Assembly: GCA_022511345.1 (NCBI GenBank)
Contig: JAFLRR010000004.1
Coordinates: 62,001-126,000, forward strand
DNA: 64,000 bases
DNA from: Alistipes sp.
GTDB taxonomy: Bacteria > Bacteroidota > Bacteroidia > Bacteroidales > Rikenellaceae
Direction: 5' to 3'
Positions 27,404 to 38,141 of the stretch are shown one piece after another. A model generated the notes under the pieces. It was not told where the DNA came from and ran no database searches. It was given only the letters and a program-made list of their open reading frames with translations. The first letter of the stretch is position 1; every line of letters starts with the position of its first letter. The translations under genes and the position numbers were made by a program.

Positions 27404-28132
27404 CTAACAATCCTTGGTCTTGTCAGTTTGGCAGAATGCGTGGCGCAGAATCGACATGGCCACATATAAAACGATAATCGCCGTGGGAGAGTATACCGGA
27501 GCGGCGCATATTATCGCCAGACTCGCCGCCAGAAATACGTATCGCAGCTTGTTGTCCTTCCAGCCGAGGTTGTGGAACTTGAGCGAGAACATTCTCACCG
27601 GCACAATCAGCAGCGTGGCCATGACTATTGCCGTGAGCGTCACCGCCTCGAGCGGCACCGTTATTCGTCCGCGCTCGACGAGCATCGCCGCTCCTGCGCA
27701 GAATATGGCGCATGCGGGCGTGGGCAGGCCGCAGAACTCGTCGGTCTGCGTGGTGTCTATGTTGAACTTGGCCAGTCGCAGTGCCGAGAATGCCGCCACT
27801 ATGAATATCAGAAAGCGGCACACGGTCTCCGGCATGTCGCCGTGCACGAGAGCCGGCTGGCAGTGGGCCGACAATCCGAACAGAATCGCCGCGGGTGCGA
27901 AGCCGAACGATATCATGTCCGATAGCGAGTCGAGCTGCACGCCGAATTTGGTGTACTGGTTCATGATTCGCGCCACGGCGCCGTCGGCGAAGTCGAACAC
28001 CGCCGCAGCCACGAGCAGAAAGAAAGCCGCGGTGAAATCGCCGTATACCGCAGCCGCAGTGGCCGCGCACGAGCCGCACAGCAGGTTGCCGAGCGTAACG
28101 AAATTGGGTATAGTAAAGAGTCTTATTTTCAT
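27404..28132 (-). CDS. pssA: CDP-diacylglycerol-serine O-phosphatidyltransferase
   Basis: The 242-residue integral membrane protein has the CDP-alcohol phosphotransferase signature DFADGAVARIMNQYTKFG followed by QLDSLSD, giving the D-G-x2-A-R-x8-G-x3-D-x3-D metal and substrate site. About 6-8 hydrophobic segments follow. It makes phosphatidylserine, the precursor of phosphatidylethanolamine. The opening IPNFVTLGNLLCG is typical of PssA in this phylum. It is transcribed divergently from manC. Confidence 0.92.
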   Translation of the reverse strand: MKIRLFTIPNFVTLGNLLCGSCAATAAAVYGDFTAAFFLLVAAAVFDFADGAVARIMNQYTKFGVQLDSLSDMISFGFAPAAILFGLSAHCQPALVHGDMPETVCRFLIFIVAAFSALRLAKFNIDTTQTDEFCGLPTPACAIFCAGAAMLVERGRITVPLEAVTLTAIVMATLLIVPVRMFSLKFHNLGWKDNKLRYVFLAASLAIICAAPVYSPTAIIVLYVAMSILRHAFCQTDKTKDC

Positions 28133-28163
28133 CTTGCGTTAATTTTATCCGTTTTTAACCGGG

Positions 28164-28171
28164 CAAAGTTA
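28164..28171 (-). promoter_or_regulatory. promoter -7 element of pssA
   Basis: TAACTTTG on the minus strand, 32 bases before the pssA ATG; it lies back to back with the manC element. Confidence 0.55.
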
Positions 28172-28183
28172 CAAATTTATTTT

Positions 28184-28191
28184 TATCTTTG
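28184..28191 (+). promoter_or_regulatory. promoter -7 element of manC
   Basis: TATCTTTG, about 47 bases before the manC ATG. It overlaps the region needed by the divergent pssA promoter. Confidence 0.55.
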
Positions 28192-28237
28192 TAGAGAGGC
28201 GAGCCTTTTGAATAGCGGCCGCCTGCATCAAAGCGCG

Positions 28238-29305
28238 ATGAATACCTATTGCATAATAATGGCCGGCGGCGTCGGAACCCGCTTTTGGCCCAAGAGCCGC
28301 CAGTCGCGGCCCAAACAGTTTCTGGACATACTCGGCACCGGCAAGTCGTTCATACGCCACACCTTCGAGCGTTTCAGCCGCATCATTGCGGCCGAAAACT
28401 TCATCGTGGTTACCAACCGCCGCTACCGCGAGCTCGTTTTGGAGCATCTGCCCGAGCTGACGCCCGAGCAGATTTTGTGCGAGCCTGTCGGCCGCAACAC
28501 TGCGCCCTGCATAGCCTATGCTGCCGGCACGCTGCTGCGCCGCGACCCCGATGCCGCCATGATTGTCACCCCCTCGGACCACATCATCCTCGACGAGGAG
28601 GAGTTCTGCGGCATAATCGGCGAGTGCCTCGACTTCGTGGCCGGCAACAACGCCCTGATGACCGTAGGCATCAAACCCAGCCGCCCCGAGACCGGCTACG
28701 GCTACATCCAGGTCAGCGACCAGAGCCGCATCAGCAAGGTCAAGTCCTTCACCGAGAAGCCCGGCCTCGAGTTGGCCCAGACGTTCGTGCAGTGCGGCGA
28801 GTTTTTCTGGAATTCGGGCATCTTCATCTGGAAGGTGCGCGACATCGCCGATGCCTTTGCAAAATATCTGCCCGAGATTCACTCTCTCTTCAGCGGCATC
28901 GCCTCGGCATTCGGCACCGAGCGCGAGCAGGACGCCGTCGAGCGCGTATTCTCCGAGTGCCACCCCATCTCCATCGACTACGGCGTAATGGAGAAGGCCG
29001 ACAACGTCTATGTCCGCTGCGGCGACTTCGGCTGGAGCGACGTGGGCACGTGGGGCTCGGTCTACACCCTCTCGCGCAAGGACCGCTATGCCAACGCCCG
29101 GCCTGCAAGCGGCTGCTATCTCTACGACTCGCGCAACTGCATCGTCTCGCTGCCCGACGACAAGATAGCCGTCATAAAGGGCCTGAAGGACTACATCGTC
29201 GTCGACACCGACGACGTGCTGATGATATGTCCACGCAGCGACGAGCAGAACATCCGCAAATATATCGACGAAGTGAAGTACAACGACGGCGAGCAGCACA
29301 TTTAG
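28238..29305 (+). CDS. manC: mannose-1-phosphate guanylyltransferase
   Basis: The 355-residue nucleotidyltransferase has the pyrophosphorylase motif MAGGVGTRFWPKSR, then TPSDHIILDEEEF, ETGYGYIQV and VKSFTEKPGLE, followed by a short beta-helix C terminus without the fused isomerase domain. It makes GDP-mannose for glycan and fucose synthesis. The track start (TTG at 28208) overlaps the leader; ATG at 28238 begins MNTYCIIMAGG. The next gene starts two bases after its stop. Confidence 0.93.
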   Translation: MNTYCIIMAGGVGTRFWPKSRQSRPKQFLDILGTGKSFIRHTFERFSRIIAAENFIVVTNRRYRELVLEHLPELTPEQILCEPVGRNTAPCIAYAAGTLLRRDPDAAMIVTPSDHIILDEEEFCGIIGECLDFVAGNNALMTVGIKPSRPETGYGYIQVSDQSRISKVKSFTEKPGLELAQTFVQCGEFFWNSGIFIWKVRDIADAFAKYLPEIHSLFSGIASAFGTEREQDAVERVFSECHPISIDYGVMEKADNVYVRCGDFGWSDVGTWGSVYTLSRKDRYANARPASGCYLYDSRNCIVSLPDDKIAVIKGLKDYIVVDTDDVLMICPRSDEQNIRKYIDEVKYNDGEQHI

Positions 29306-29307
29306 AG

Positions 29308-29889
29308 ATGAAGGCACCGCTGCGCGATGAGACTCTCAGTTTCGAGGGCACAGGTCCGGTGCGGGTGGTCCAGTCGGCCATCGCACGCCGCGTGTCGGTG
29401 TCGGTGCGCGCTTCGGGCGAGGTCAGACTCACCTATCCCCGCGGCGTATCGCGCGCCAGAGCCATCGCCTTTCTCGAGTCGCGCAAGGAGTGGATTGCCG
29501 CCGCATCCAGGCGTCTTGCCGAGCGTACCGCCGCCCGTCCCCGAATCGAGTACACCCCCGAGCGCATCGAGCAGCTGCGCCGCGACGCCCGGGCCGACCT
29601 TCCCGCCAGAACCGCGGCCATAGCCTCGCGCCTGGGCTTCAAATACGGACGCGTCACCGTCCGCGCCGCCCGCACCAAGTGGGGTTCGTGCTCCGCCCGC
29701 AACGATATCTCGCTGAGTCTCTACATGATGCTCCTGCCCGAACATCTGCGCGACTACGTGATAATACACGAGCTCTGCCACACCCGCCACCACAACCACT
29801 CCGCCCGCTTCCACGCTCTTGTCGACCGCTGCCTCGGCGGCCGCGAGAAAGAGCTGGCCCGCGAGTTGCGTGCATATCGCATAATCTGA
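29308..29889 (+). CDS. YgjP-like metal-dependent hydrolase (M48/DUF45)
   Basis: The ORF track shows this only as the tail of a longer frame that shadows manC; the real gene is ATG 29308 to TGA 29889, 193 residues. It has the YgjP/DUF45 features: SVSVRASGEVRLTYPRG near the N terminus, TKWGSCSARNDIS, and the zinc motif IIHELCHTRHHNHS (H-E-x-x-H plus a third His). Relatives are predicted zinc peptidases of unknown substrate. The two-base gap after manC implies a shared mRNA. Confidence 0.88.
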   Translation: MKAPLRDETLSFEGTGPVRVVQSAIARRVSVSVRASGEVRLTYPRGVSRARAIAFLESRKEWIAAASRRLAERTAARPRIEYTPERIEQLRRDARADLPARTAAIASRLGFKYGRVTVRAARTKWGSCSARNDISLSLYMMLLPEHLRDYVIIHELCHTRHHNHSARFHALVDRCLGGREKELARELRAYRII

Positions 29890-29902
29890 GCCCGAAGCGT
29901 AA

Positions 29903-33319
<3,417 letters not shown>

Positions 33320-33361
33320 CGACTGCGATTCAAAATGTCAAAACTTCAAAAACCATCGATT

Positions 33362-35338
33362 ATGTTAAGACGCATTTTCATACTGCTGACCATCCTGGCA
33401 GCATCGGCTACGGCCCAGGCCGCTCGAAACGAGAAACCGTTCGTCATACCCGAGCTCAAGGAGTGGACCGGCGGCGAGGGCGATTTCACGATAACCTCCT
33501 CCACGCGAATCGTCGTTCCGGCTGACAACCAGCCTCTGCACAACATCGCCGGCATGTTCGCCGACGACCTTCGCAAGATGTTCGGCATCGAGGCGGCCGT
33601 TGTCAGCGGCAAGGCTGCCGACGGCGACATCGTCCTGAGCCTGCGTGCCGACAGCAAGCTCGGCGACGAGGGCTACGAGGTGCGCACCGCACGACGCGCC
33701 GAGCTCACCGCACCCACAGCCACGGGTCTCTACTGGGCTACGCGCACCATACTCCAGATGGCCGAGACCCACGGCAAGAGCGGCAGCCACAGAGCCGTCA
33801 TCCCCCAGGGCAAACTCCGCGACTGGCCCGACTACGCACTGCGCGGCCTGATGCTCGACTGCGGCCGCAAGTTCATCCCCATTGAGTTCCTGCAGGACTA
33901 TGTCGACATCATGTCCTACTACAAGATGAATTTCCTGCAGATACACCTCAACGACAACGGATTCAAGCAGTTCTTCGACAACGACTGGGATAAGACCTAT
34001 GCCGCCTTCCGCCTCGAGTCCGAGACCTTCCCCGGACTGGCTGCCGAGGACGGCCACTACACCAAGGCGGCCTTCCGCGAGCTGCAGAAGCGCGCCGCGC
34101 AGCGCTGCGTCGAGATCATGCCCGAAATCGACATGCCGGCCCATACTCTGGCCTTCGTCCACTACAAACCCGAGCTTGGCAGCGACCAGTACGGCCACGA
34201 CCATCTGGATATCATGAAGCCCGAGACCTACGAGTTCCTCGACGCCCTTTTCGCCGAGTATCTCGAGGGTGACGACCCTGTTTTCGCTGGTCCGCGCGTC
34301 TCGATAGGCACCGACGAGTACTCGAACCGCGACCGCGAGGTTGTCGAGAAGTTCCGCTACCTGACCGACCGCTACATCCGCTACGTCGAGTCGTTCGGCA
34401 AGCAGGCCTGCATCTGGGGCTCGCTGACCCACGCCGCGGGCCAGACTCCCGTCAAGGTCGACAACGTGCTGATGCAGGCGTGGTCCAACGGCTACGCCAA
34501 GCCTCAGGACATGGCCGCACTCGGCTACAAGCTGCTGAGCATCCCCGACGGCCTGGTCTACATCGTTCCTGCCGCCGGCTACTACTATGACTATCTGAAC
34601 ACCAAATACCTCTACGAGGAGTGGACGCCGGCCAACATCAACGGCGTGATCTTCCCCGAGCGCGACCCCGCAATCACGGGAGGCATGTTCGCCGTGTGGA
34701 ACGACCACGTCGGCAACGGCATCTCCACGCGCGACATACACCACCGCGCCTACCCCGCCCTGCAGACCATGGCTGCCAAGTGCTGGGACGGCGTGTCGGT
34801 CACCGTACCTTTCGAGGTCTTCAATCTCCGCCGCCACGAGCTCTCCGAGGCTCCCGCCATCAATCTCATGGGCCGCCATGTGGCCGCAGGAGGCGATGAC
34901 TATACGCCCTTCTGGAGTGTTGAGCGCCTGAATCCAGGCACCGAATACGAATATGAGGATGTAGGCTACGACTACATGGTAACCTTCGACATAGAGTGCG
35001 CCGACGAGGCTCCCGGCACCGAGCTCTTCCGCTCGCGCGACGCCGTCTTCTACCTCTCCGACCCCATCAGCGGCATGCTGGGCTATGCCCGCGACGGCTA
35101 CCTCAACCGTTTCAAGCGCCGCGTCTCGGCCGGCAGGAAGATGACCATATCTATCGAGGGCGACAACCGTTCGACGCGTCTCTACATCGACGGCCGCCTT
35201 GTCGAGGAGCTCGCCCGCGGCCACAAGTGGTACAGCGAGAAGGCCAAGACGGGCTATGTTCCCACGCTCGTATTCCCGCTGCGCCGCACGGGCGACTTCC
35301 GCAGCCGCATCACCAACTTCGAAGTTAAGCAGAAATAA
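33362..35338 (+). CDS. secreted GH20 beta-N-acetylhexosaminidase
   Basis: The 658-residue protein has a signal peptide (MLRRIFILLTILAASATAQA), an N-terminal alpha/beta GH20b-like domain, and the catalytic barrel beginning LMLDCGRKFIPIEFLQDYVD. MPEIDMPAHTLAF and the catalytic Asp-Glu pair in IGTDEYSN near residue 316 carry out substrate-assisted removal of GlcNAc or GalNAc. A C-terminal concanavalin-like segment (residues about 540-655) may bind carbohydrate. ATG at 33362 is chosen for the signal sequence; the gap from the galactosidase stop is 42 bases. Confidence 0.92.
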   Translation: MLRRIFILLTILAASATAQAARNEKPFVIPELKEWTGGEGDFTITSSTRIVVPADNQPLHNIAGMFADDLRKMFGIEAAVVSGKAADGDIVLSLRADSKLGDEGYEVRTARRAELTAPTATGLYWATRTILQMAETHGKSGSHRAVIPQGKLRDWPDYALRGLMLDCGRKFIPIEFLQDYVDIMSYYKMNFLQIHLNDNGFKQFFDNDWDKTYAAFRLESETFPGLAAEDGHYTKAAFRELQKRAAQRCVEIMPEIDMPAHTLAFVHYKPELGSDQYGHDHLDIMKPETYEFLDALFAEYLEGDDPVFAGPRVSIGTDEYSNRDREVVEKFRYLTDRYIRYVESFGKQACIWGSLTHAAGQTPVKVDNVLMQAWSNGYAKPQDMAALGYKLLSIPDGLVYIVPAAGYYYDYLNTKYLYEEWTPANINGVIFPERDPAITGGMFAVWNDHVGNGISTRDIHHRAYPALQTMAAKCWDGVSVTVPFEVFNLRRHELSEAPAINLMGRHVAAGGDDYTPFWSVERLNPGTEYEYEDVGYDYMVTFDIECADEAPGTELFRSRDAVFYLSDPISGMLGYARDGYLNRFKRRVSAGRKMTISIEGDNRSTRLYIDGRLVEELARGHKWYSEKAKTGYVPTLVFPLRRTGDFRSRITNFEVKQK

Positions 35339-35347
35339 CGTGGGCCT

Positions 35348-36892
35348 ATGAGAGCGCGATTGATACTGACGGCCGCGGCGCTGCTGATGACGACCGCCGC
35401 ACTGGCCGGCATCGTGAAGGAGATACGGGTCGAGCCGGTCGACAAATTCACCGGGCGCGGCAACCACGGCGAACTGCTGCTGAAGGCGACCGTCGTCGTG
35501 GACGGAATCGCCGGCGGCCAGACGCTGGAGGCGCTGACCGTCTCGACGGCCGGCACCACGTCGTTAGCCGATGTTGGCAGATTCTATGCGATGGTGGAGG
35601 CCGCCGACGGCAAAACCCTGTCGCACAATGAGTTCAAACCCAAAGGCGGCAAGGATGTCCGCATCAGGGTCAACGGTGCGATACCCGCCGAGGGGACGCT
35701 TAAGATACACGTCTATGCCGACGTTGCCGACGATGCGTGCGAGGGCAACCGCATCTCCGCCGAGCTTAAGAGCCTCGAGGTCGGCGGCCGCAAATACACA
35801 CCCTCCTCCAGCGTGGCAGCCTCGCGCGAGATACTTCTCTGCCGCAAGCTGCTGTTCGCTCCCGGCGACTACGGCTCGCGCAACTGGCGCATCCCGGCCC
35901 TGAGGGCTCTGCCCGACGGTTCTCTGCTGGCAGTCAACGACAAGCGCAAGAACAACGAGGGCGACCTTCCGCAGGATATCGACATCGTAGCCCGCCGCAG
36001 CACCGACAACGGCCGCACGTGGAGCGAACCGGTCGACATAGCCGTCGGCCAGGGCTACAAGAAGGGCTTCGGCGACCCGGCCCTGGCAGTCACTGCCGAC
36101 GGCAGCGAGGTGATATGCCTCTTCGTCGGCGGCAACTACCTCTGGAGCTCCACGCCCGACGACCCCACGAGCTCGTACATGTCGCGCAGCCGCGACGGCG
36201 GCCGCACCTGGTCCGCACCCGAAGACATAACCGCCTCGATATGGGGCGCCGAGGCACCCAACCCCGAGTGCCGCAACTACACCTACTCCTTCTTCGGCTC
36301 GGGTAACGGAGTGACCCTCGAACACGGCCCCCACGCCGGACGCATACTCTTCGCCGCGGCCATGGGTCCGGCCCGCAAGCTCGACAATCGTGCCGTCTAC
36401 TCCGACGACAACGGCCGCACGTGGCATGTCTCGGGCCTGGCCTTCGAGGGCGGCGACGAGGCCAAAATCGTCGAGCTGACCGACGGGCGTCTGCTGATGA
36501 GCGTGCGCCGTCAGGGCGAGCGCGGATACAGCATCTCGCACGACGGCGGCCAGACCTGGACCGAGCAGGGAACATGGCCCGGAATATACGCCAACGCCTG
36601 CAACGGCGACATGATTCGCTACCCCGCTGCCGAGGGCACGCTGCTGCTCCATTCGGTTCCCGACAACACTCAGCGCCGCAACGTCTCGGTGTTCCTGAGC
36701 CGCGACGAGGGCCGCACCTGGGGCCAGCCCACGAGCATCTGCCCCTACGAGTCGGTCTACTCCTCGCTGACCGTTCTGCCCGACGGCACCATAGGCATAT
36801 ATATAGAGGAGAACCCGACCAGGGCCGGCTGCGAGCTGTGGTACATGAACGTATCCTGCCAGTGGCTCACCCGCAGCGCAAAAACAGAATAG
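35348..36892 (+). CDS. secreted GH33 exo-alpha-sialidase
   Basis: The 514-residue protein has a signal peptide (MRARLILTAAALLMTTAALA), an N-terminal beta-sandwich carbohydrate-binding domain seen in Bacteroidales sialidases (residues about 22-155), and a six-bladed propeller. The arginine-triad loop reads NWRIPAL near 180, where FRIP or YRIP is usual. Five Asp-box repeats are visible: STDNGRTW, SRDGGRTW, SDDNGRTW, SHDGGQTW and SRDEGRTW. It releases terminal sialic acid, exposing galactose for the first gene of the operon. It starts 9 bases after the hexosaminidase stop. Confidence 0.93.
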   Translation: MRARLILTAAALLMTTAALAGIVKEIRVEPVDKFTGRGNHGELLLKATVVVDGIAGGQTLEALTVSTAGTTSLADVGRFYAMVEAADGKTLSHNEFKPKGGKDVRIRVNGAIPAEGTLKIHVYADVADDACEGNRISAELKSLEVGGRKYTPSSSVAASREILLCRKLLFAPGDYGSRNWRIPALRALPDGSLLAVNDKRKNNEGDLPQDIDIVARRSTDNGRTWSEPVDIAVGQGYKKGFGDPALAVTADGSEVICLFVGGNYLWSSTPDDPTSSYMSRSRDGGRTWSAPEDITASIWGAEAPNPECRNYTYSFFGSGNGVTLEHGPHAGRILFAAAMGPARKLDNRAVYSDDNGRTWHVSGLAFEGGDEAKIVELTDGRLLMSVRRQGERGYSISHDGGQTWTEQGTWPGIYANACNGDMIRYPAAEGTLLLHSVPDNTQRRNVSVFLSRDEGRTWGQPTSICPYESVYSSLTVLPDGTIGIYIEENPTRAGCELWYMNVSCQWLTRSAKTE

Positions 36893-36916
36893 ACTAAAAC
36901 CAATACAAACTGCTTT

Positions 36917-38014
36917 ATGAAAGAAAAACTTCAGCGAATTGCACAGCAGTTCGCAATACAGGGCGCCATCAGCGAGATCGCGCCGCTCGGCGAAGGTTTC
37001 ATCAACGACACCTTCATCGTCCGCACGGGCGAAGGTACGCCCGACTACATCCTTCAGCGCAAGAACAAGGCCATCTTCCCCGACGTTCCTGCCATGATGG
37101 AGAACATCCGCAAGGTCACCGAGCACATCCGCAAGCGCGTTGCTGCTGCCGGCGGCGACCCCGAGCGCGAGGCCATGCGCATCATCCCCACGGCCGAGGG
37201 CAAGTACTACCACGTCGACGAGGATGGCGAGTTCTGGGCCGTCACGGTCTTCATCTCGGGCACCACGGCCTACGACAAGGCCGACACTCCGGCGCTCGCA
37301 CGCAAGGGCGGCGAGGGCATCGGCCGCTTCCAGTCTCAGCTCTCCGACTTCACCGAGCCGCTGGCCGAGACCATCAAGGGTTTCCACAACATACGCCACC
37401 GCTTCGTTCAGTGGGACGCTTCGCTCAAGGCCGACGCAGCAGGCCGCTGCAAGGATTTGGCCGAGGAAATCAGCTGGATTGAGTCGCGCCGCGAGAAGAT
37501 GCTCGACTTCTGGAAGAAGGTCGAGGACGGCGTAATTCCCACCCGCGTAACCCACAACGACACCAAAATCAACAACATCCTCTTCGACGAGCGCGGCGAG
37601 GTGCTCTGCGCCATCGACCTCGACACGGTCATGAACTCTACCTCGCTCAACGACTTCGGCGACGCCATCCGCTCCTACACCAACACCGGTGCCGAGGATG
37701 ACCGCGACCTGTCCAAGGTATCGATGTCGTTCGATATGTTCCGCGCCTACACCGAGGGCTACCTCTCGCAGCGCGCCGGCGAGCTCACGCAGGTCGAGAT
37801 AGACCACCTGGCCTTCTCGGCGCTCTACATCACCTACGAGCAGGTGCTGCGCTTCCTGATGGACTACATCGACGGCGACAAGTACTACAAAATCAAGTAT
37901 CCCGAGCACAACCTCGTGCGCACCCACGCGCAGTATGCGCTTCTGCAGAGCATGGAGAAGCAGTACGACGCCATGTGCGCGGCAGTTGCCGAGATTGCTG
38001 CAGCTGCCAGATAA
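36917..38014 (+). CDS. APH-family sugar kinase (N-acetylhexosamine kinase-like)
   Basis: The 365-residue cytosolic kinase of the aminoglycoside-phosphotransferase fold has a nucleotide loop region (PLGEGFINDTF), the catalytic VTHNDTKINNILF near 213 and the metal-binding AIDLDTV near 235. These match NahK-type kinases that phosphorylate GlcNAc or GalNAc at C1. It lies 24 bases after the sialidase, so it probably activates the hexosamine released by the GH20 enzyme once imported. The substrate is inferred from context only. A strong hairpin terminator follows. Confidence 0.8.
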   Translation: MKEKLQRIAQQFAIQGAISEIAPLGEGFINDTFIVRTGEGTPDYILQRKNKAIFPDVPAMMENIRKVTEHIRKRVAAAGGDPEREAMRIIPTAEGKYYHVDEDGEFWAVTVFISGTTAYDKADTPALARKGGEGIGRFQSQLSDFTEPLAETIKGFHNIRHRFVQWDASLKADAAGRCKDLAEEISWIESRREKMLDFWKKVEDGVIPTRVTHNDTKINNILFDERGEVLCAIDLDTVMNSTSLNDFGDAIRSYTNTGAEDDRDLSKVSMSFDMFRAYTEGYLSQRAGELTQVEIDHLAFSALYITYEQVLRFLMDYIDGDKYYKIKYPEHNLVRTHAQYALLQSMEKQYDAMCAAVAEIAAAAR

Positions 38015-38034
38015 TCCATCATAAGTGATGCATA

Positions 38035-38074
38035 ACAGACAGCGGGCGGTCCTCGGGGCCGCCCGCTGTCTGTT
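38035..38074 (+). terminator. terminator of the glycan-foraging operon
   Basis: A long GC-rich stem, ACAGACAGCGGGCGG with CCGCCCGCTGTCTGT, followed by a short T-containing tail. Confidence 0.7.
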
Positions 38075-38085
38075 GCTTCCTACAC

Positions 38086-38125
38086 GAAAAAAACCGGGCG
38101 GCATCCGCAATGGAGCCGCCCGGTT
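38086..38125 (-). terminator. terminator of secDF
   Basis: Minus strand AACCGGGCGGC / GCCGCCCGGTT stem followed by TTTTTT, 17 bases after the secDF stop. Confidence 0.8.
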
Positions 38126-38141
38126 CTAATTCACTCGCATC

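Noticed and set aside
33365-35467. 700-residue minus-strand ORF opposite the hexosaminidase gene
   Set aside because: Mirror frame that also runs into the sialidase gene; no signal or domain.
35564-38110. 848-residue minus-strand ORF opposite sialidase and kinase genes
   Set aside because: Antisense shadow spanning two unrelated real genes and their terminator; no signal or motif.
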